A stretch of DNA of 64,000 nt from Dolosigranulum savutiense (GCF_039830095.1 NZ_CP142435.1:1240001-1304000), one strand, 5' to 3'; positions 10,181 through 18,766 are shown, counted from the stretch's first letter. The notes: generated from the letters alone by a model not told the origin. Translations and numbers: made by a program.

Positions 10181-10690
10181 ATGGTAAGTACACATATTAT
10201 TGCGCAGTATTTAATTAGTGAATATGAACGTATAACTCGAACTAAATTTGATGACAGTGAGTTGAAATTGCAAAAATTAATGTATTTTGTTCAAAAAACT
10301 TCACTGGCATTTACTGGTGAGCCACTTATTGATGAAACATTTCAAGGGTGGAAGCATGGGCCAGTATTAACATCTTTACGCTTTTATTTTGATGATATTA
10401 AGCTGGTGAGAGATGATATAAAATTAAGTGAAATGGATGGATTCATTATTGAGAACACAATCTGTATGTATGGACAATATGCTCCGTGGAAACTCCGAGA
10501 GTTAAGTCATGAAGAGACTGCATGGCAGAATGCTCGAAAAGGTTTAGGGGTGGATGACTCAGGCAGTCGGGCACTATCTATTGAAGATATTAAAAAAGAT
10601 GCAGCAAACATTCGACTGTATGATCATCAATATGACATGTATATAGATGAATTTGAAGATGTTGAAGAGGAGTTCGTTAGCCTTGGCTAA
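10181..10690 (+). CDS. Panacea-domain (SocA/DUF4065-like) antitoxin
   Basis: 169-residue protein whose N-terminal half matches the Panacea/SocA-type fold: KLQKLMYFVQKTSLAFTGEP, then FQGWKHGPVLTSLRFYF. Panacea proteins act as antitoxins paired with many unrelated toxins and also as proteolysis adaptors; the pairing here is inferred from gene order. The ATG has AGGAGG 8 nt upstream. The stop codon overlaps the start of the next gene by 8 nt, typical of coupled antitoxin-toxin pairs. It is flanked by mevalonate genes that belong together, so the cassette looks inserted. Confidence 0.8.
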   Translation: MVSTHIIAQYLISEYERITRTKFDDSELKLQKLMYFVQKTSLAFTGEPLIDETFQGWKHGPVLTSLRFYFDDIKLVRDDIKLSEMDGFIIENTICMYGQYAPWKLRELSHEETAWQNARKGLGVDDSGSRALSIEDIKKDAANIRLYDHQYDMYIDEFEDVEEEFVSLG

Positions 10691-11081
10691 AGCAACAGAA
10701 TATATCGGTAAGTTAATGGCGGCGAGATTTCCTTATTACAATAATCAAGAAAATCGAATAAAGTTTAAGAAAAGACCTATTCTAGTTATAGGCGTTGAAA
10801 AGGAGCAGTTTCCTTGTGACGTTACAGTATTGCCGGTGTCTAAAGTAAGTCATAAGCGGCATATTCATCCAGAATATGATGTGGAAGTTAGTGGGGATAA
10901 GTGTGAACAATTAAAGTTACATCATTCACCATCATATATACGGACGCACAAAATTGCAACTGTACACAGCAGTGATATCAGTCATACAATTATTTCTGAT
11001 ATGCGAACGATTGATATGGACCTGTTCGACAAGATTAAAGTGTCTCATCAGAAGTTTGTCGAGAACACATTATTTCAATAA
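10683..11081 (+). CDS. Probable PemK/MazF-like toxin partner
   Basis: Small basic protein (about 132 residues from TTG 10683) without a confident family match by eye. The segment KKRPILVIGVEKEQF followed by TVLPVSKVSHKRHIHPEY resembles the core strands of MazF/PemK RNases (RP-hydrophobic strand, then a val/leu-P strand), with SYIRTHKIATVHSSDI where that family has its third core strand. AGGAG at 10668-10672 favours TTG 10683, which overlaps the antitoxin stop; ATG 10647 is an alternative start without a ribosome site. Expected to act as an mRNA interferase or growth inhibitor neutralised by the preceding protein. This is an inference. Confidence 0.6.
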   Translation: MAKATEYIGKLMAARFPYYNNQENRIKFKKRPILVIGVEKEQFPCDVTVLPVSKVSHKRHIHPEYDVEVSGDKCEQLKLHHSPSYIRTHKIATVHSSDISHTIISDMRTIDMDLFDKIKVSHQKFVENTLFQ

Positions 11082-11089
11082 TTTGAAAG

Positions 11090-11115
11090 AGAGCTCAGCT
11101 ATGCTGAGCTCTTTT
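11090..11115. terminator. Terminator between the toxin gene and mvaA (convergent)
   Basis: Perfect 10-bp stem AGAGCTCAGC/GCTGAGCTCT with a 3-nt loop and TTT tail. It lies between the convergent genes and can serve the toxin operon; the opposite strand has a shorter T-run (CTTTC). Confidence 0.85.
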
Positions 11116-11126
11116 CGTATTTATCG

Positions 11127-12422
11127 CTATTGGTTTAGATTTTTTAAGATGTGTTTAGCGGTGTCAAGGTTCATCTTAGGGGCTTGGGTGAGTTGATCGG
11201 CGACGTATTGGATGTGGTCTCCGGTTGCACCAGCACTGATGGCGAGTGAGCGAGCTTGCAGAGACATGTGGCCTTCTTGGATGCCTTCTGTAACCAGCGC
11301 TCTGAGTGCAGCGAAATTTTGAGCTAAGCCGACTGCGGCAACAATATGAGCGAGTACTTGAGCATTTGGATGGCCGAGAATCTGGTGGGCAAGTTGTGCA
11401 GTGGGATGGAAGCCAATTGATCCGCCGACTGTTGCTAGGGCAAGGGGAATGGTAATCTGACCGATTAATTCGCCGGAGTCAGCGACATGCCACTGGGTAA
11501 GCGGTTGGTATTGGCCGGAACGAGTAGCATAGGCATGGATGGCAGCAGAGGTGGCTCGCCAATCATTACCGGTTGCGATTGTGACGGCATCGATTCCATT
11601 CATGACCCCCTTGTTATGCGTGACTGCTCGATAAGGATCAGCTGAAGCGAATTGCCAAGCACTGACGATGCGGTCGCGGACTTTTTGGCCGGACCAGCCT
11701 TTTGTTTTCAAGTATTTTGGGTCAATGGCGCAAGTGACATGGACAAGTGCTTCAGTGGCGTAATTGGAGAGAATACTCATTAAGAGGTTCCCCTGTGTCA
11801 GCTCTTGAATCATTGGGGCAATGCCTTCTAGCATCGTATTTATCATATTAGCCCCCATTGCTTCACAAGTATCGACATATAGATAGACAACTAAAAACTC
11901 AGCTACTTCATGCGTGTGGTCAGCATCAGCTTGAACAGTACGTACTTCAACCTTCCGAGCACCCCCGCCACGTTTCACAATAGAAGGATAGGCAGCATTT
12001 GCTTGTTCAACTAATTCATCCCTAGCTGCTTCAATAGCTCGGATGGCTTCGGTCATATGAGGTACATTCTCTACGACAACTTGTCCAATCATTAAACGCG
12101 AATGATCCCCCGTCTGGAAGCCGCCACTCTGTCCAATAATTTTAGCCCCGAAACTAGCAGCGGCAATAACAGATGGTTCTTCAATAGCCATAGGAACGGT
12201 ATACGCTTGTCCGTCAATTAAGAAGTGAAAGCCTAATCCCATCGGCAAGCTATAGTTGGTGATGAAATTTTCGATCATATGGGTGCCCATCTCGTGAGGT
12301 AAGTCTAACGTTTGATTACGGAGCTGGTCACATTGCTTTGAATCAAGCAAGCCTGACAATTCGAGGGCCTCCAATTTTTCCGCATATGACTTCTTATAAA
12401 AGTGACGCAATGTATGATCCAT
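11127..12422 (-). CDS. mvaA: Hydroxymethylglutaryl-CoA reductase, class II
   Basis: Reduces HMG-CoA to mevalonate with four electrons from NAD(P)H, the rate-determining step of the pathway. 431 residues, the size of class II bacterial reductases. Conserved segments include ENFITNYSLPMGLG, EAMGANMINTMLEG, the catalytic lysine region THNKGVMNGIDAV, and a C-terminal GDHIQYVADQL holding the general-acid histidine. AAAGGAT precedes the ATG at 12422. It is not fused to thiolase. It is transcribed towards the toxin-antitoxin pair and divergently from comEA. Confidence 0.95.
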   Translation of the reverse strand: MDHTLRHFYKKSYAEKLEALELSGLLDSKQCDQLRNQTLDLPHEMGTHMIENFITNYSLPMGLGFHFLIDGQAYTVPMAIEEPSVIAAASFGAKIIGQSGGFQTGDHSRLMIGQVVVENVPHMTEAIRAIEAARDELVEQANAAYPSIVKRGGGARKVEVRTVQADADHTHEVAEFLVVYLYVDTCEAMGANMINTMLEGIAPMIQELTQGNLLMSILSNYATEALVHVTCAIDPKYLKTKGWSGQKVRDRIVSAWQFASADPYRAVTHNKGVMNGIDAVTIATGNDWRATSAAIHAYATRSGQYQPLTQWHVADSGELIGQITIPLALATVGGSIGFHPTAQLAHQILGHPNAQVLAHIVAAVGLAQNFAALRALVTEGIQEGHMSLQARSLAISAGATGDHIQYVADQLTQAPKMNLDTAKHILKNLNQ

Positions 12423-12567
12423 GACTATCGATCCTTTCTTCTCATTTTATAGTAAGTATACCGTATATCGCTTAAAAATTCCTTAATCGTTCATTTTTTA
12501 ATTAAGTAAACTATTTTCGGAAGAAGTTGTGTATTTATAAGTTAAAGCCCAATGAGGAGGATTTATC

Positions 12568-13215
12568 GTGGAACAATTATGGGAGAAGTTGAAGGTGCAT
12601 TGGCAACTATTTGTAATCGGTGGTTTGGTGTTGGTATTAGGTGGGGTAATCTGGCTTCTGATGAGCAATTCTGCCGAAGTGGAAGAGGAGAATTCGTTAG
12701 ATGATTTATTGGCTGCTCAGATGGACGTCGCACCAGAGGAAGAAGTAGAACCTGCTGAATCGAAGTCGTCAGAACCAGAACTTTTTATGGTCGATGTGAA
12801 AGGAGAAGTGCATGCGCCGGGTGTCTATGAATTACCTGCAGATGGTCGGGTGAAGGATGCGATTGCGATGGCAGAGGGATTAACTGATGAAGCCAATGAA
12901 TTAGCAATTAACTTTGCCCAAAAAGTCGAAGATCAGATGGTGATTTATGTCCCGCATATTGATGATGATGCTGGGACGCCGGAGATTGCAGTAGCTGGAG
13001 CCGGAAGTGACTCCGGCGAGTTGGTGGTTAATATCAATACGGCCACCGAGCAAGAATTAATGACGCTCAGTGGAATCGGTCAAGCGAAGGCCCAACAGAT
13101 TATTCAATATCGCGAGGAGAATGGGCTGTTCGATACGCCGGAAGACTTGATGAATGTCTCTGGAATTGGTGAGAAAAGCTTCGAAACCTTGAAGGACAGG
13201 ATTAAAGTTAAGTAA
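12568..13215 (+). CDS. comEA: Competence protein ComEA (DNA receptor)
   Basis: Membrane-anchored double-strand DNA receptor of the transformation machinery. 215 residues: one N-terminal membrane helix (about 15-33, LFVIGGLVLVLGGVIWLL), an acidic linker, a SLBB-like domain (about 72-130, VDVKGEVHAPGVYELP) and two helix-hairpin-helix units at the C-terminus (LMTLSGIGQAKAQQII and DLMNVSGIGEKSFETL) that bind DNA. The start is GTG with AGGAGG 8 nt upstream. comEC follows after 21 nt; the comEB gene found between them in Bacillus is absent. Confidence 0.95.
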   Translation: MEQLWEKLKVHWQLFVIGGLVLVLGGVIWLLMSNSAEVEEENSLDDLLAAQMDVAPEEEVEPAESKSSEPELFMVDVKGEVHAPGVYELPADGRVKDAIAMAEGLTDEANELAINFAQKVEDQMVIYVPHIDDDAGTPEIAVAGAGSDSGELVVNINTATEQELMTLSGIGQAKAQQIIQYREENGLFDTPEDLMNVSGIGEKSFETLKDRIKVK

Positions 13216-13236
13216 AACAGGAAGAGGGGGCATCCA

Positions 13237-15567
13237 GTGAGTCAAAAGGGCATTTATCTCGGTATGATGGCGCTATTGGTGACAATTATGTGGTTAACGA
13301 ATGTTCATCTGATTGCTATTTTATTGCTTATTTATTGGATCGTGCGTATAGTTATCTTGGGGGATCGAGCTGTTATAGTCGGAGCCACCATTATAGCGGG
13401 CCTTATGAGTATTCGCATTTATCTTATGCCACAAGAAAGTGCTATCTGGCCAGTAAATCAAATAGAACCTATAAATGAGCAAACGATGCAACGTGAGATG
13501 TTCATCAAACCTACTACTGTTCAAATCGATGGCGATCGGATGCGATTCGAAGCCGTTGATCGGGTGACGGGTGAGTCTGTGATAGGCCGATATCAATTGA
13601 AGACATTAGCAGAAAAAGAAGCCTTCCAGCAACAACCGTTTAAGCGACCATTTTTGTTAGAAGGCCACTTGGAACGGCCGGCTGAGCATCGGAATCGGCA
13701 CCAATTTAATTACCGCCAATATTTAGCCCGTCAAGGGATCTATTATACTTTTGAAGTGGTAGAGCTAGTGCCAAGTAGGCGTGCTAAGCCACCTCTTGCT
13801 GTTCGAATTGATCGCTGGCGCCAGAGTTTATTTGACTATATCGACCACATCATGACTGAGAAAGCGGCGAATTACACGCAGACATTGCTTTTTGCTAAGA
13901 AGCACGCCTTGCCCAATGAAAGTATTGACTCTTACCGGTCAACGGGAATGATTCATCTGATCAGTATTTCTGGATTACATATCCAATTATTAATTACCGC
14001 CGTCTCGTATGTGCTGCTTCGTCTGCATGTCACCAAGGAAACCACTGCTAAAATATTACTAGGTATCTTACCTCTATACGGTATCATGGCTGGAATGGGC
14101 GTCAGTATTTTTCGAGCTGTGATGCAGTCAGCCATTTATTTTATTCTAACGTCTATGAATAAGCGCAGTTATCCACTTGATAATTGGTCGCTAGCTCTCA
14201 TTTTACTCTTGTTTTGGCGACCATTTAGTATCTTTTCGATCGGGTTCCAGTTGAGTTATCTATTGAGTGGCATGTTAATTGTGCTAGCTCATAATCGTCG
14301 CTTACAAAATTTACCGCACTATGTACAACCCTTTATATTGAGCTTCTTTGTTAGTTTGTTAAGTTTGCCGATTATTACGTATCATTATTTCGAATTTCCG
14401 CTCATTTCGATCGTGTTGAATACCCTCTTTGTCCCGTTCTTTTCGGTCATATTATTCCCAGCCGTTGTCATTAATTTTGTTGTGTCAATTATTATACCGC
14501 ATATCTTCACAGGAACGCTATTGAGCTATTTATTGACGATGACCGAACAATTTTTATGGGCAGTTAGCGATTTACCATTTGCTCGTTTGATTATTGGTCG
14601 CTTGCCACTGCACAGTATGATAGGGCTCGTGATCGGGCTGATTGGTTTGTTTATGAGCTTAGAGAAAAAACACGTATCTAAACGGTTAATGGTCGTTAGT
14701 TCTATGCTTAGCTTGATTTCTCTATTCTCAGTCCGGTACGGGCCATTAGGTCAAGTGATGATGATCGATGTCGGACAAGGCGACTCATTAGTCATCAAGC
14801 AACCGTTCAGTTCGGCTGGGATTATGGTGGATACGGGTGGTAAAATTTCGTGGCACCAACCGGAAGCATGGCGTGAGCGCCAGCAGACATACACGATTGG
14901 GAAGGATACTCTGGTGCCGACATTGACTGCGATGGGAATTACGCATCTTGAGCGTCTTTATATTACGCATCCTGATTTGGATCACATGGGGGAAATACGT
15001 GAATTAGCCGATCATTTTGATGTAAGAGAGATAGCTGGAACCATTCATACATTTCGTGATGAAACCTATCGATCACTCATGCAAGGCAAAGAGATGCCGC
15101 ATACTATTCTGGAAGCGCCGCAGGAAGTTAGACATGGGAAGCTGTCATTAGCATTGCTTCAGCCGATGGAACAGTTTGACTCTGATAATGAAAATTCTCT
15201 TATTCTCTATGGCGAGATGGGGGGCAAAAAGTGGTTGTTGACGGGAGACATTGAGCAAGCCGCTGAGCAGTCGATGATCGCTCACTATCCGAATCTACCT
15301 ATTGATATATTAAAAGTAGCCCATCATGGCAGTCCTTCTTCTAGCTCCGAAGCCTTCTTACAACAGTATCAACCGACTATCGGCCTTATCTCAGCCGGGG
15401 TGAATAATCAATTTAACCACCCTCATCCCGATGTGCTAGACCGTCTCACCGACTATGCTATCGAGATTTACCGAACGGATCAACAAGGAGGCGTCTGGTA
15501 CACGTATAGTTCCAATGATTGGCTCAATCAGCAACTAGCTGGTTTCCACACGGTTAAGGATGAATAG
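13237..15567 (+). CDS. comEC: Competence protein ComEC/Rec2 (DNA channel with metallo-beta-lactamase domain)
   Basis: Forms the channel carrying single-stranded DNA into the cell. 776 residues in three parts: N-terminal helices plus a soluble OB-like region (about 1-180), the ComEC competence domain with many membrane segments (about 205-500; FAKKHALPNE and MIHLISISGLHIQLL), and a C-terminal metallo-beta-lactamase domain (about 505-770) with THPDLDHMGE, LLTGDIE and KVAHHGSPSSSS intact. The latter is proposed to degrade the non-transported strand. The gene has no internal stop, so the DNA uptake module appears functional. Start GTG after AGAGGGGG. Confidence 0.95.
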   Translation: MSQKGIYLGMMALLVTIMWLTNVHLIAILLLIYWIVRIVILGDRAVIVGATIIAGLMSIRIYLMPQESAIWPVNQIEPINEQTMQREMFIKPTTVQIDGDRMRFEAVDRVTGESVIGRYQLKTLAEKEAFQQQPFKRPFLLEGHLERPAEHRNRHQFNYRQYLARQGIYYTFEVVELVPSRRAKPPLAVRIDRWRQSLFDYIDHIMTEKAANYTQTLLFAKKHALPNESIDSYRSTGMIHLISISGLHIQLLITAVSYVLLRLHVTKETTAKILLGILPLYGIMAGMGVSIFRAVMQSAIYFILTSMNKRSYPLDNWSLALILLLFWRPFSIFSIGFQLSYLLSGMLIVLAHNRRLQNLPHYVQPFILSFFVSLLSLPIITYHYFEFPLISIVLNTLFVPFFSVILFPAVVINFVVSIIIPHIFTGTLLSYLLTMTEQFLWAVSDLPFARLIIGRLPLHSMIGLVIGLIGLFMSLEKKHVSKRLMVVSSMLSLISLFSVRYGPLGQVMMIDVGQGDSLVIKQPFSSAGIMVDTGGKISWHQPEAWRERQQTYTIGKDTLVPTLTAMGITHLERLYITHPDLDHMGEIRELADHFDVREIAGTIHTFRDETYRSLMQGKEMPHTILEAPQEVRHGKLSLALLQPMEQFDSDNENSLILYGEMGGKKWLLTGDIEQAAEQSMIAHYPNLPIDILKVAHHGSPSSSSEAFLQQYQPTIGLISAGVNNQFNHPHPDVLDRLTDYAIEIYRTDQQGGVWYTYSSNDWLNQQLAGFHTVKDE

Positions 15568-15572
15568 AAACA

Positions 15573-15602
15573 TTCGGAAATCCGATTCGCATATGATATA
15601 AT
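15573..15602 (+). promoter_or_regulatory. holA promoter (extended -10)
   Basis: TTCGGA (15573-15578), 18-bp spacer, TGA-TATAAT (15594-15602). Perfect -10 with extension. Confidence 0.7.
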
Positions 15603-15675
15603 GCAAGGAGATTAATGCACAACATCACCTGCACATATAATAGTAGAAACATAACAAATAAGTAAGGAGGAGACC

Positions 15676-16719
15676 ATGAGTAACTTACAGCAACAATTAG
15701 CAACGATACGGCAAGGCACGGTGCAGCCTGTCTACTTAGTCTCCGGAACAGAACAGTATCTCATTGAACGCTTCAAGCAGACCATTATTACAGCTGTGCT
15801 GGATGGTGATACGAGCAGTGATTTTAATTTTACAACCTTTAGTATGGAAGAAGATGAACTGCAAGCAGCTGTTCAAGAAGCAGAGTCCATTCCATTCTTC
15901 GGGAAGCAGCGTCTGGTCTTCGTTACGCATCCAACTTTTCTAACCGGTAAGCCAACTAAATCTGACCCAGATCATAACTTAGAGGCATTAGTGAATTATT
16001 TGCAGGCACCGGCTGATTTTTCAGTATTGGTTATCTTTGCCCCATATGAGAAGCTAGATAAGCGAAAAAAAGTCACCAAAAGCTTACTGAAGCAAGCGGA
16101 AGTAATTGATGTGTCACCGATGGATACAAATGCCTTAGCACGCTATGTAAAAGAAGCCGTCCAAACACACGGGTATCAATTTCAAGATGGCGCGTTCAAT
16201 GCCTTGATGGAGCGAACAGATTATCAGCTAACAACGATTATGTCAGAGCTTCAGAAGTTATATCTCTATCATATGGAAGATAAGTACATTACGCGCCACT
16301 CTATCGATGAACTAGTCACGCGAACATTAGAGAGCAATATCTTTGAGATTAATGAATTAGTCCTGACCAAGCAAGCTAATCAGGCCATTCAAGTATTTGC
16401 CGATCTGCTCTTGCAGAAGGAAGAACCGCTCAAGATTCTCGCTATTATGCTGAGTCAGTTCCGCTTGCTCCTTCAAGTGCATATCTTGCGGGCAAAAGGT
16501 TACCAACAAGCTGAGATTGCGAAAGAAATTAGTGCGCATCCTTATCGTGTCAAGCTTGCTATGAAAACCGAACGGCGCTTTAATCGTGAGTTGTTAGCGC
16601 AAGCTTATCAACAACTGATCCAAGCTGAATATCGTATTAAGACCGGGCAAGTGGATCCCGAGTTACAATTTGAACTTTTTGTGATGCAGTTTACGGGACA
16701 GAAAGAATCGCAAACGTGA
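15676..16719 (+). CDS. holA: DNA polymerase III subunit delta
   Basis: Clamp-loader subunit that opens the beta sliding clamp. 347 residues, a normal length. The N-terminal PVYLVSGTEQYLIERF, the SIPFFGKQRLVFV stretch and the C-terminal helical collar (EEPLKILAIMLSQFRLLLQV, then VKLAMKTERRF) are typical of the HolA/YqeN family. The ATG follows AAGGAGGAG. In many Firmicutes this gene sits directly downstream of comEC, as here, often with rpsT after it; rpsT is not present. Confidence 0.93.
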   Translation: MSNLQQQLATIRQGTVQPVYLVSGTEQYLIERFKQTIITAVLDGDTSSDFNFTTFSMEEDELQAAVQEAESIPFFGKQRLVFVTHPTFLTGKPTKSDPDHNLEALVNYLQAPADFSVLVIFAPYEKLDKRKKVTKSLLKQAEVIDVSPMDTNALARYVKEAVQTHGYQFQDGAFNALMERTDYQLTTIMSELQKLYLYHMEDKYITRHSIDELVTRTLESNIFEINELVLTKQANQAIQVFADLLLQKEEPLKILAIMLSQFRLLLQVHILRAKGYQQAEIAKEISAHPYRVKLAMKTERRFNRELLAQAYQQLIQAEYRIKTGQVDPELQFELFVMQFTGQKESQT

Positions 16720-16855
16720 AATGGATGAAGACAAAGAAAAATATTTAAAATAAATAACTCATAATAATCAAAAACGTTAAAATAAATTAAATGTAACACA
16801 AATGAAATATAAAAGAAATATACTTGAAATATTCATATAAAATTCATAAATACTA

Positions 16856-16883
16856 TTGCATTTAACGGTAATCGTGGTATGAT
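16856..16883 (+). promoter_or_regulatory. Promoter of surface protein gene 1
   Basis: TTGCAT (16856-16861), 16-bp spacer, extended -10 TGG-TATGAT (16875-16883). The same TTGCAT-16-TGG-TATNAT arrangement precedes the second surface protein gene. A TGTAAC half-site lies at 16792-16797. Confidence 0.7.
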
Positions 16884-16953
16884 AGTGGTAGATAGAGGAG
16901 CAATAATAGACTTCTCGTTCAACTATTTATGCCTATTCAGGAGGGTGATTTCC

Positions 16954-18525
16954 ATGGTTGGAAAAAACAATAAACACGTACAATTACGTCAAGAAGCAGA
17001 CAAACAAACACGATTTTCACTTAAAAAATTAACAGTCGGTGTAGCATCCATTGCAGTCGGAGCAACATTACTACTTGGTCAACCGATATCAGTCAACGCA
17101 GAAGAACCAGCTACTACGCAAGCCGACCAATCCTTAGGCGAGTATAAAGAAGCAGCTAAGAAAGACTTAACGGATAAAAAAATTGAAAATGAACATCTAA
17201 ATAGCCTGATTGATAGTGCTGAGAGCAAAGAAGCTGTCGATAAACTTGTCGAACATTACGAGCACCCAGAACTGGCTGAAGATGTTGAAGCAGATGTTAA
17301 AGACCTTAAACTGTACAAAGCAGCTAAAATTGCTAAATTAAAAGCCAAAAACTTCGACAACGCAACATTCTTGAAAAAACTAGAAGATGCTGAAACAAAA
17401 GAAGGATTCGATACACTATTCACTGAACTGGAAGCTGAAGTAGATAAAAAAGAATCACAAACTGAAACCGAAGAAGCTCAAGAAATCGAAGAAAGTGCAC
17501 CAACGCAAGCCGCAGAATCTACGGAAACTGAAATCACTGAAGAGTCGAACCCAGCAGATAAAACAACGGAAACTGAAGTCACATCAGAAACAGAAGCAGA
17601 GGATAACTATGCAGAAGCTGTAAAAGAACTGGCTGACTTGAACCTTAGCGATACTATAAAAGAAGACTATGCTCAAAAAATCAAAGCGGCTGAAGATAAT
17701 AAAGAAGCAGTGAGCCAAATCTTGACAGAAGCAATGGCCTTAGCTGAACTGAACACTAAAAAAGATGCGGCTTTAGTTGAAATAGACCAAACGAACTTAC
17801 ATGTCGATGATTCGAATGAGTTAAAAGGGCGCATCGAAGTTGCCTCTTCTGCCGAAGAAGTGGATAACGTCTTAGTTGAGGCACAAAAACGTGCGGAAGA
17901 ACAAGCAAACCAAGCACAAAATGGAAAAGCTACCACCGAGGAAAAACCGGAAGCTAAGCCAGCACCAGAGAAAAAACCAGAAGATGCCCCTAAACCAGAA
18001 GAGAAGAAACCTGAAACCGATAAAAAACCGGCTCCTGAGAAGAAACCAGAAGCTAAAAAACCGGGAAATAAAAAGCCAGAAGAAAAGAAACCAGAAGCTA
18101 AAAAACCAGATACAAGTAAACAGCCAGAAAAAGGAAAAGAAGCTCAACCGCAAAAACCTGAACAAAAGCCAGACCAACAAAAGCAACCAGACAAGTCAGC
18201 CGACAAAGCTGCACAAGATAAAAAAGAGCAAGAACTAAAAATGGCAGCAGCGAAGGATGAAGCTAAAAAAGAAATCAACAATCTAGCTAACCTATCAGAT
18301 AAACAAAAAGGTGAACTGCTTGCTGGAGTTGATAAAGCTGATACACCAGCAAAAATTGGGGAAATCCTCGACTTTGCACGAAAATTAAACCAAGATCAAG
18401 CACCAAAACAACAGAAAAAACAAGGCGAACGCTTGCCAGACACCGCAACTGGCGCATGGGCATTGGGATTAATCGGTGCTACGGCGACCTTAGCTGGTTT
18501 TGGCATTAAAAAATTCAAAAAATAA
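16954..18525 (+). CDS. YSIRK-type LPxTG-anchored surface protein with helical GA-like modules
   Basis: 523-residue secreted wall protein. It has an N-terminal signal with a YSIRK-like motif (FSLKKLTVGVASIAVGA, 21-37), predicted cleavage near VNA-EE (~49), and a C-terminal LPDTA sorting signal (494-498) with hydrophobic tail and KKFKK. Between them lie three-helix-like units at about 62-104, 119-163, 218-263 and 265-315. The second (AAKIAKLKAKNF, DAETKEGFDTL) resembles the GA albumin-binding module. A T/E-rich stretch and a long KPE-rich wall-spanning region (~328-413) separate these from a further helical unit (430-480) placed just before the sorting signal. Start ATG follows AGGAGGG. Probable adhesin or serum-protein binder; the ligand is not known. 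Confidence 0.85.
   Translation: MVGKNNKHVQLRQEADKQTRFSLKKLTVGVASIAVGATLLLGQPISVNAEEPATTQADQSLGEYKEAAKKDLTDKKIENEHLNSLIDSAESKEAVDKLVEHYEHPELAEDVEADVKDLKLYKAAKIAKLKAKNFDNATFLKKLEDAETKEGFDTLFTELEAEVDKKESQTETEEAQEIEESAPTQAAESTETEITEESNPADKTTETEVTSETEAEDNYAEAVKELADLNLSDTIKEDYAQKIKAAEDNKEAVSQILTEAMALAELNTKKDAALVEIDQTNLHVDDSNELKGRIEVASSAEEVDNVLVEAQKRAEEQANQAQNGKATTEEKPEAKPAPEKKPEDAPKPEEKKPETDKKPAPEKKPEAKKPGNKKPEEKKPEAKKPDTSKQPEKGKEAQPQKPEQKPDQQKQPDKSADKAAQDKKEQELKMAAAKDEAKKEINNLANLSDKQKGELLAGVDKADTPAKIGEILDFARKLNQDQAPKQQKKQGERLPDTATGAWALGLIGATATLAGFGIKKFKK
17935..18192 (+). repeat. KPE-rich low-complexity wall-spanning repeat region
   Basis: Irregular short repeats of KPE, KKPE and APEKKPE encoded by A-rich codons, residues ~328-413 of the surface protein. 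Such regions thread through the peptidoglycan. Confidence 0.8.
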
Positions 18526-18551
18526 GTAACCATTCCGTGATTATTGAACAG

Positions 18552-18597
18552 TGATGAACCAAGTGGATAGTATACCAACTCACTTGGTTCTATCACT
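18552..18597 (+). terminator. Inverted repeat after surface protein gene 1
   Basis: GAACCAAGTG pairs with CACTTGGTTC (10 bp) and the outer GTGAT with ATCAC, around a 15-nt loop. There is no T-run, so it may stabilise the 3' end rather than terminate by itself. Confidence 0.55.
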
Positions 18598-18652
18598 ATA
18601 AATAATTCATTTAGTAAAAGACATAATTGCATAGATGCGGATAGATGGGTAT

Positions 18653-18668
18653 ATTACATTTGTGTAAC
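18653..18668. promoter_or_regulatory. Candidate operator, copy 1 (ATTACA-N4-TGTAAC)
   Basis: ATTACATTTGTGTAAC, an inverted repeat with one mismatch to the perfect copy at 18716. Upstream of the second surface protein promoter. The cognate regulator is unknown. Confidence 0.4.
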
Positions 18669-18715
18669 AAATTATGATAAAAACCTATTAGTAAAACATT
18701 GAGCTTATTCATTTA

Positions 18716-18731
18716 GTTACATGATTGTAAC
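18716..18731. promoter_or_regulatory. Candidate operator, copy 2 (GTTACA-N4-TGTAAC)
   Basis: GTTACATGATTGTAAC, a perfect 6-bp-arm palindrome with 4-bp spacer, 35 bp upstream of the -35 box. Its position suits an activator or distal repressor site. The two copies have centres 63 bp apart, close to six helical turns. Confidence 0.45.
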
Positions 18732-18766
18732 ATTCATAAAAGTATCATATTTACTTCCCAAATCGC

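Noticed and set aside
17872-18238. Long overlapping frames on both strands in the KPE-rich region of the first surface protein
   Set aside because: Stop-free because of the A-rich repeats; their products are monotonous Lys/Asn or Phe/Trp strings. The LPxTG frame is the real one.
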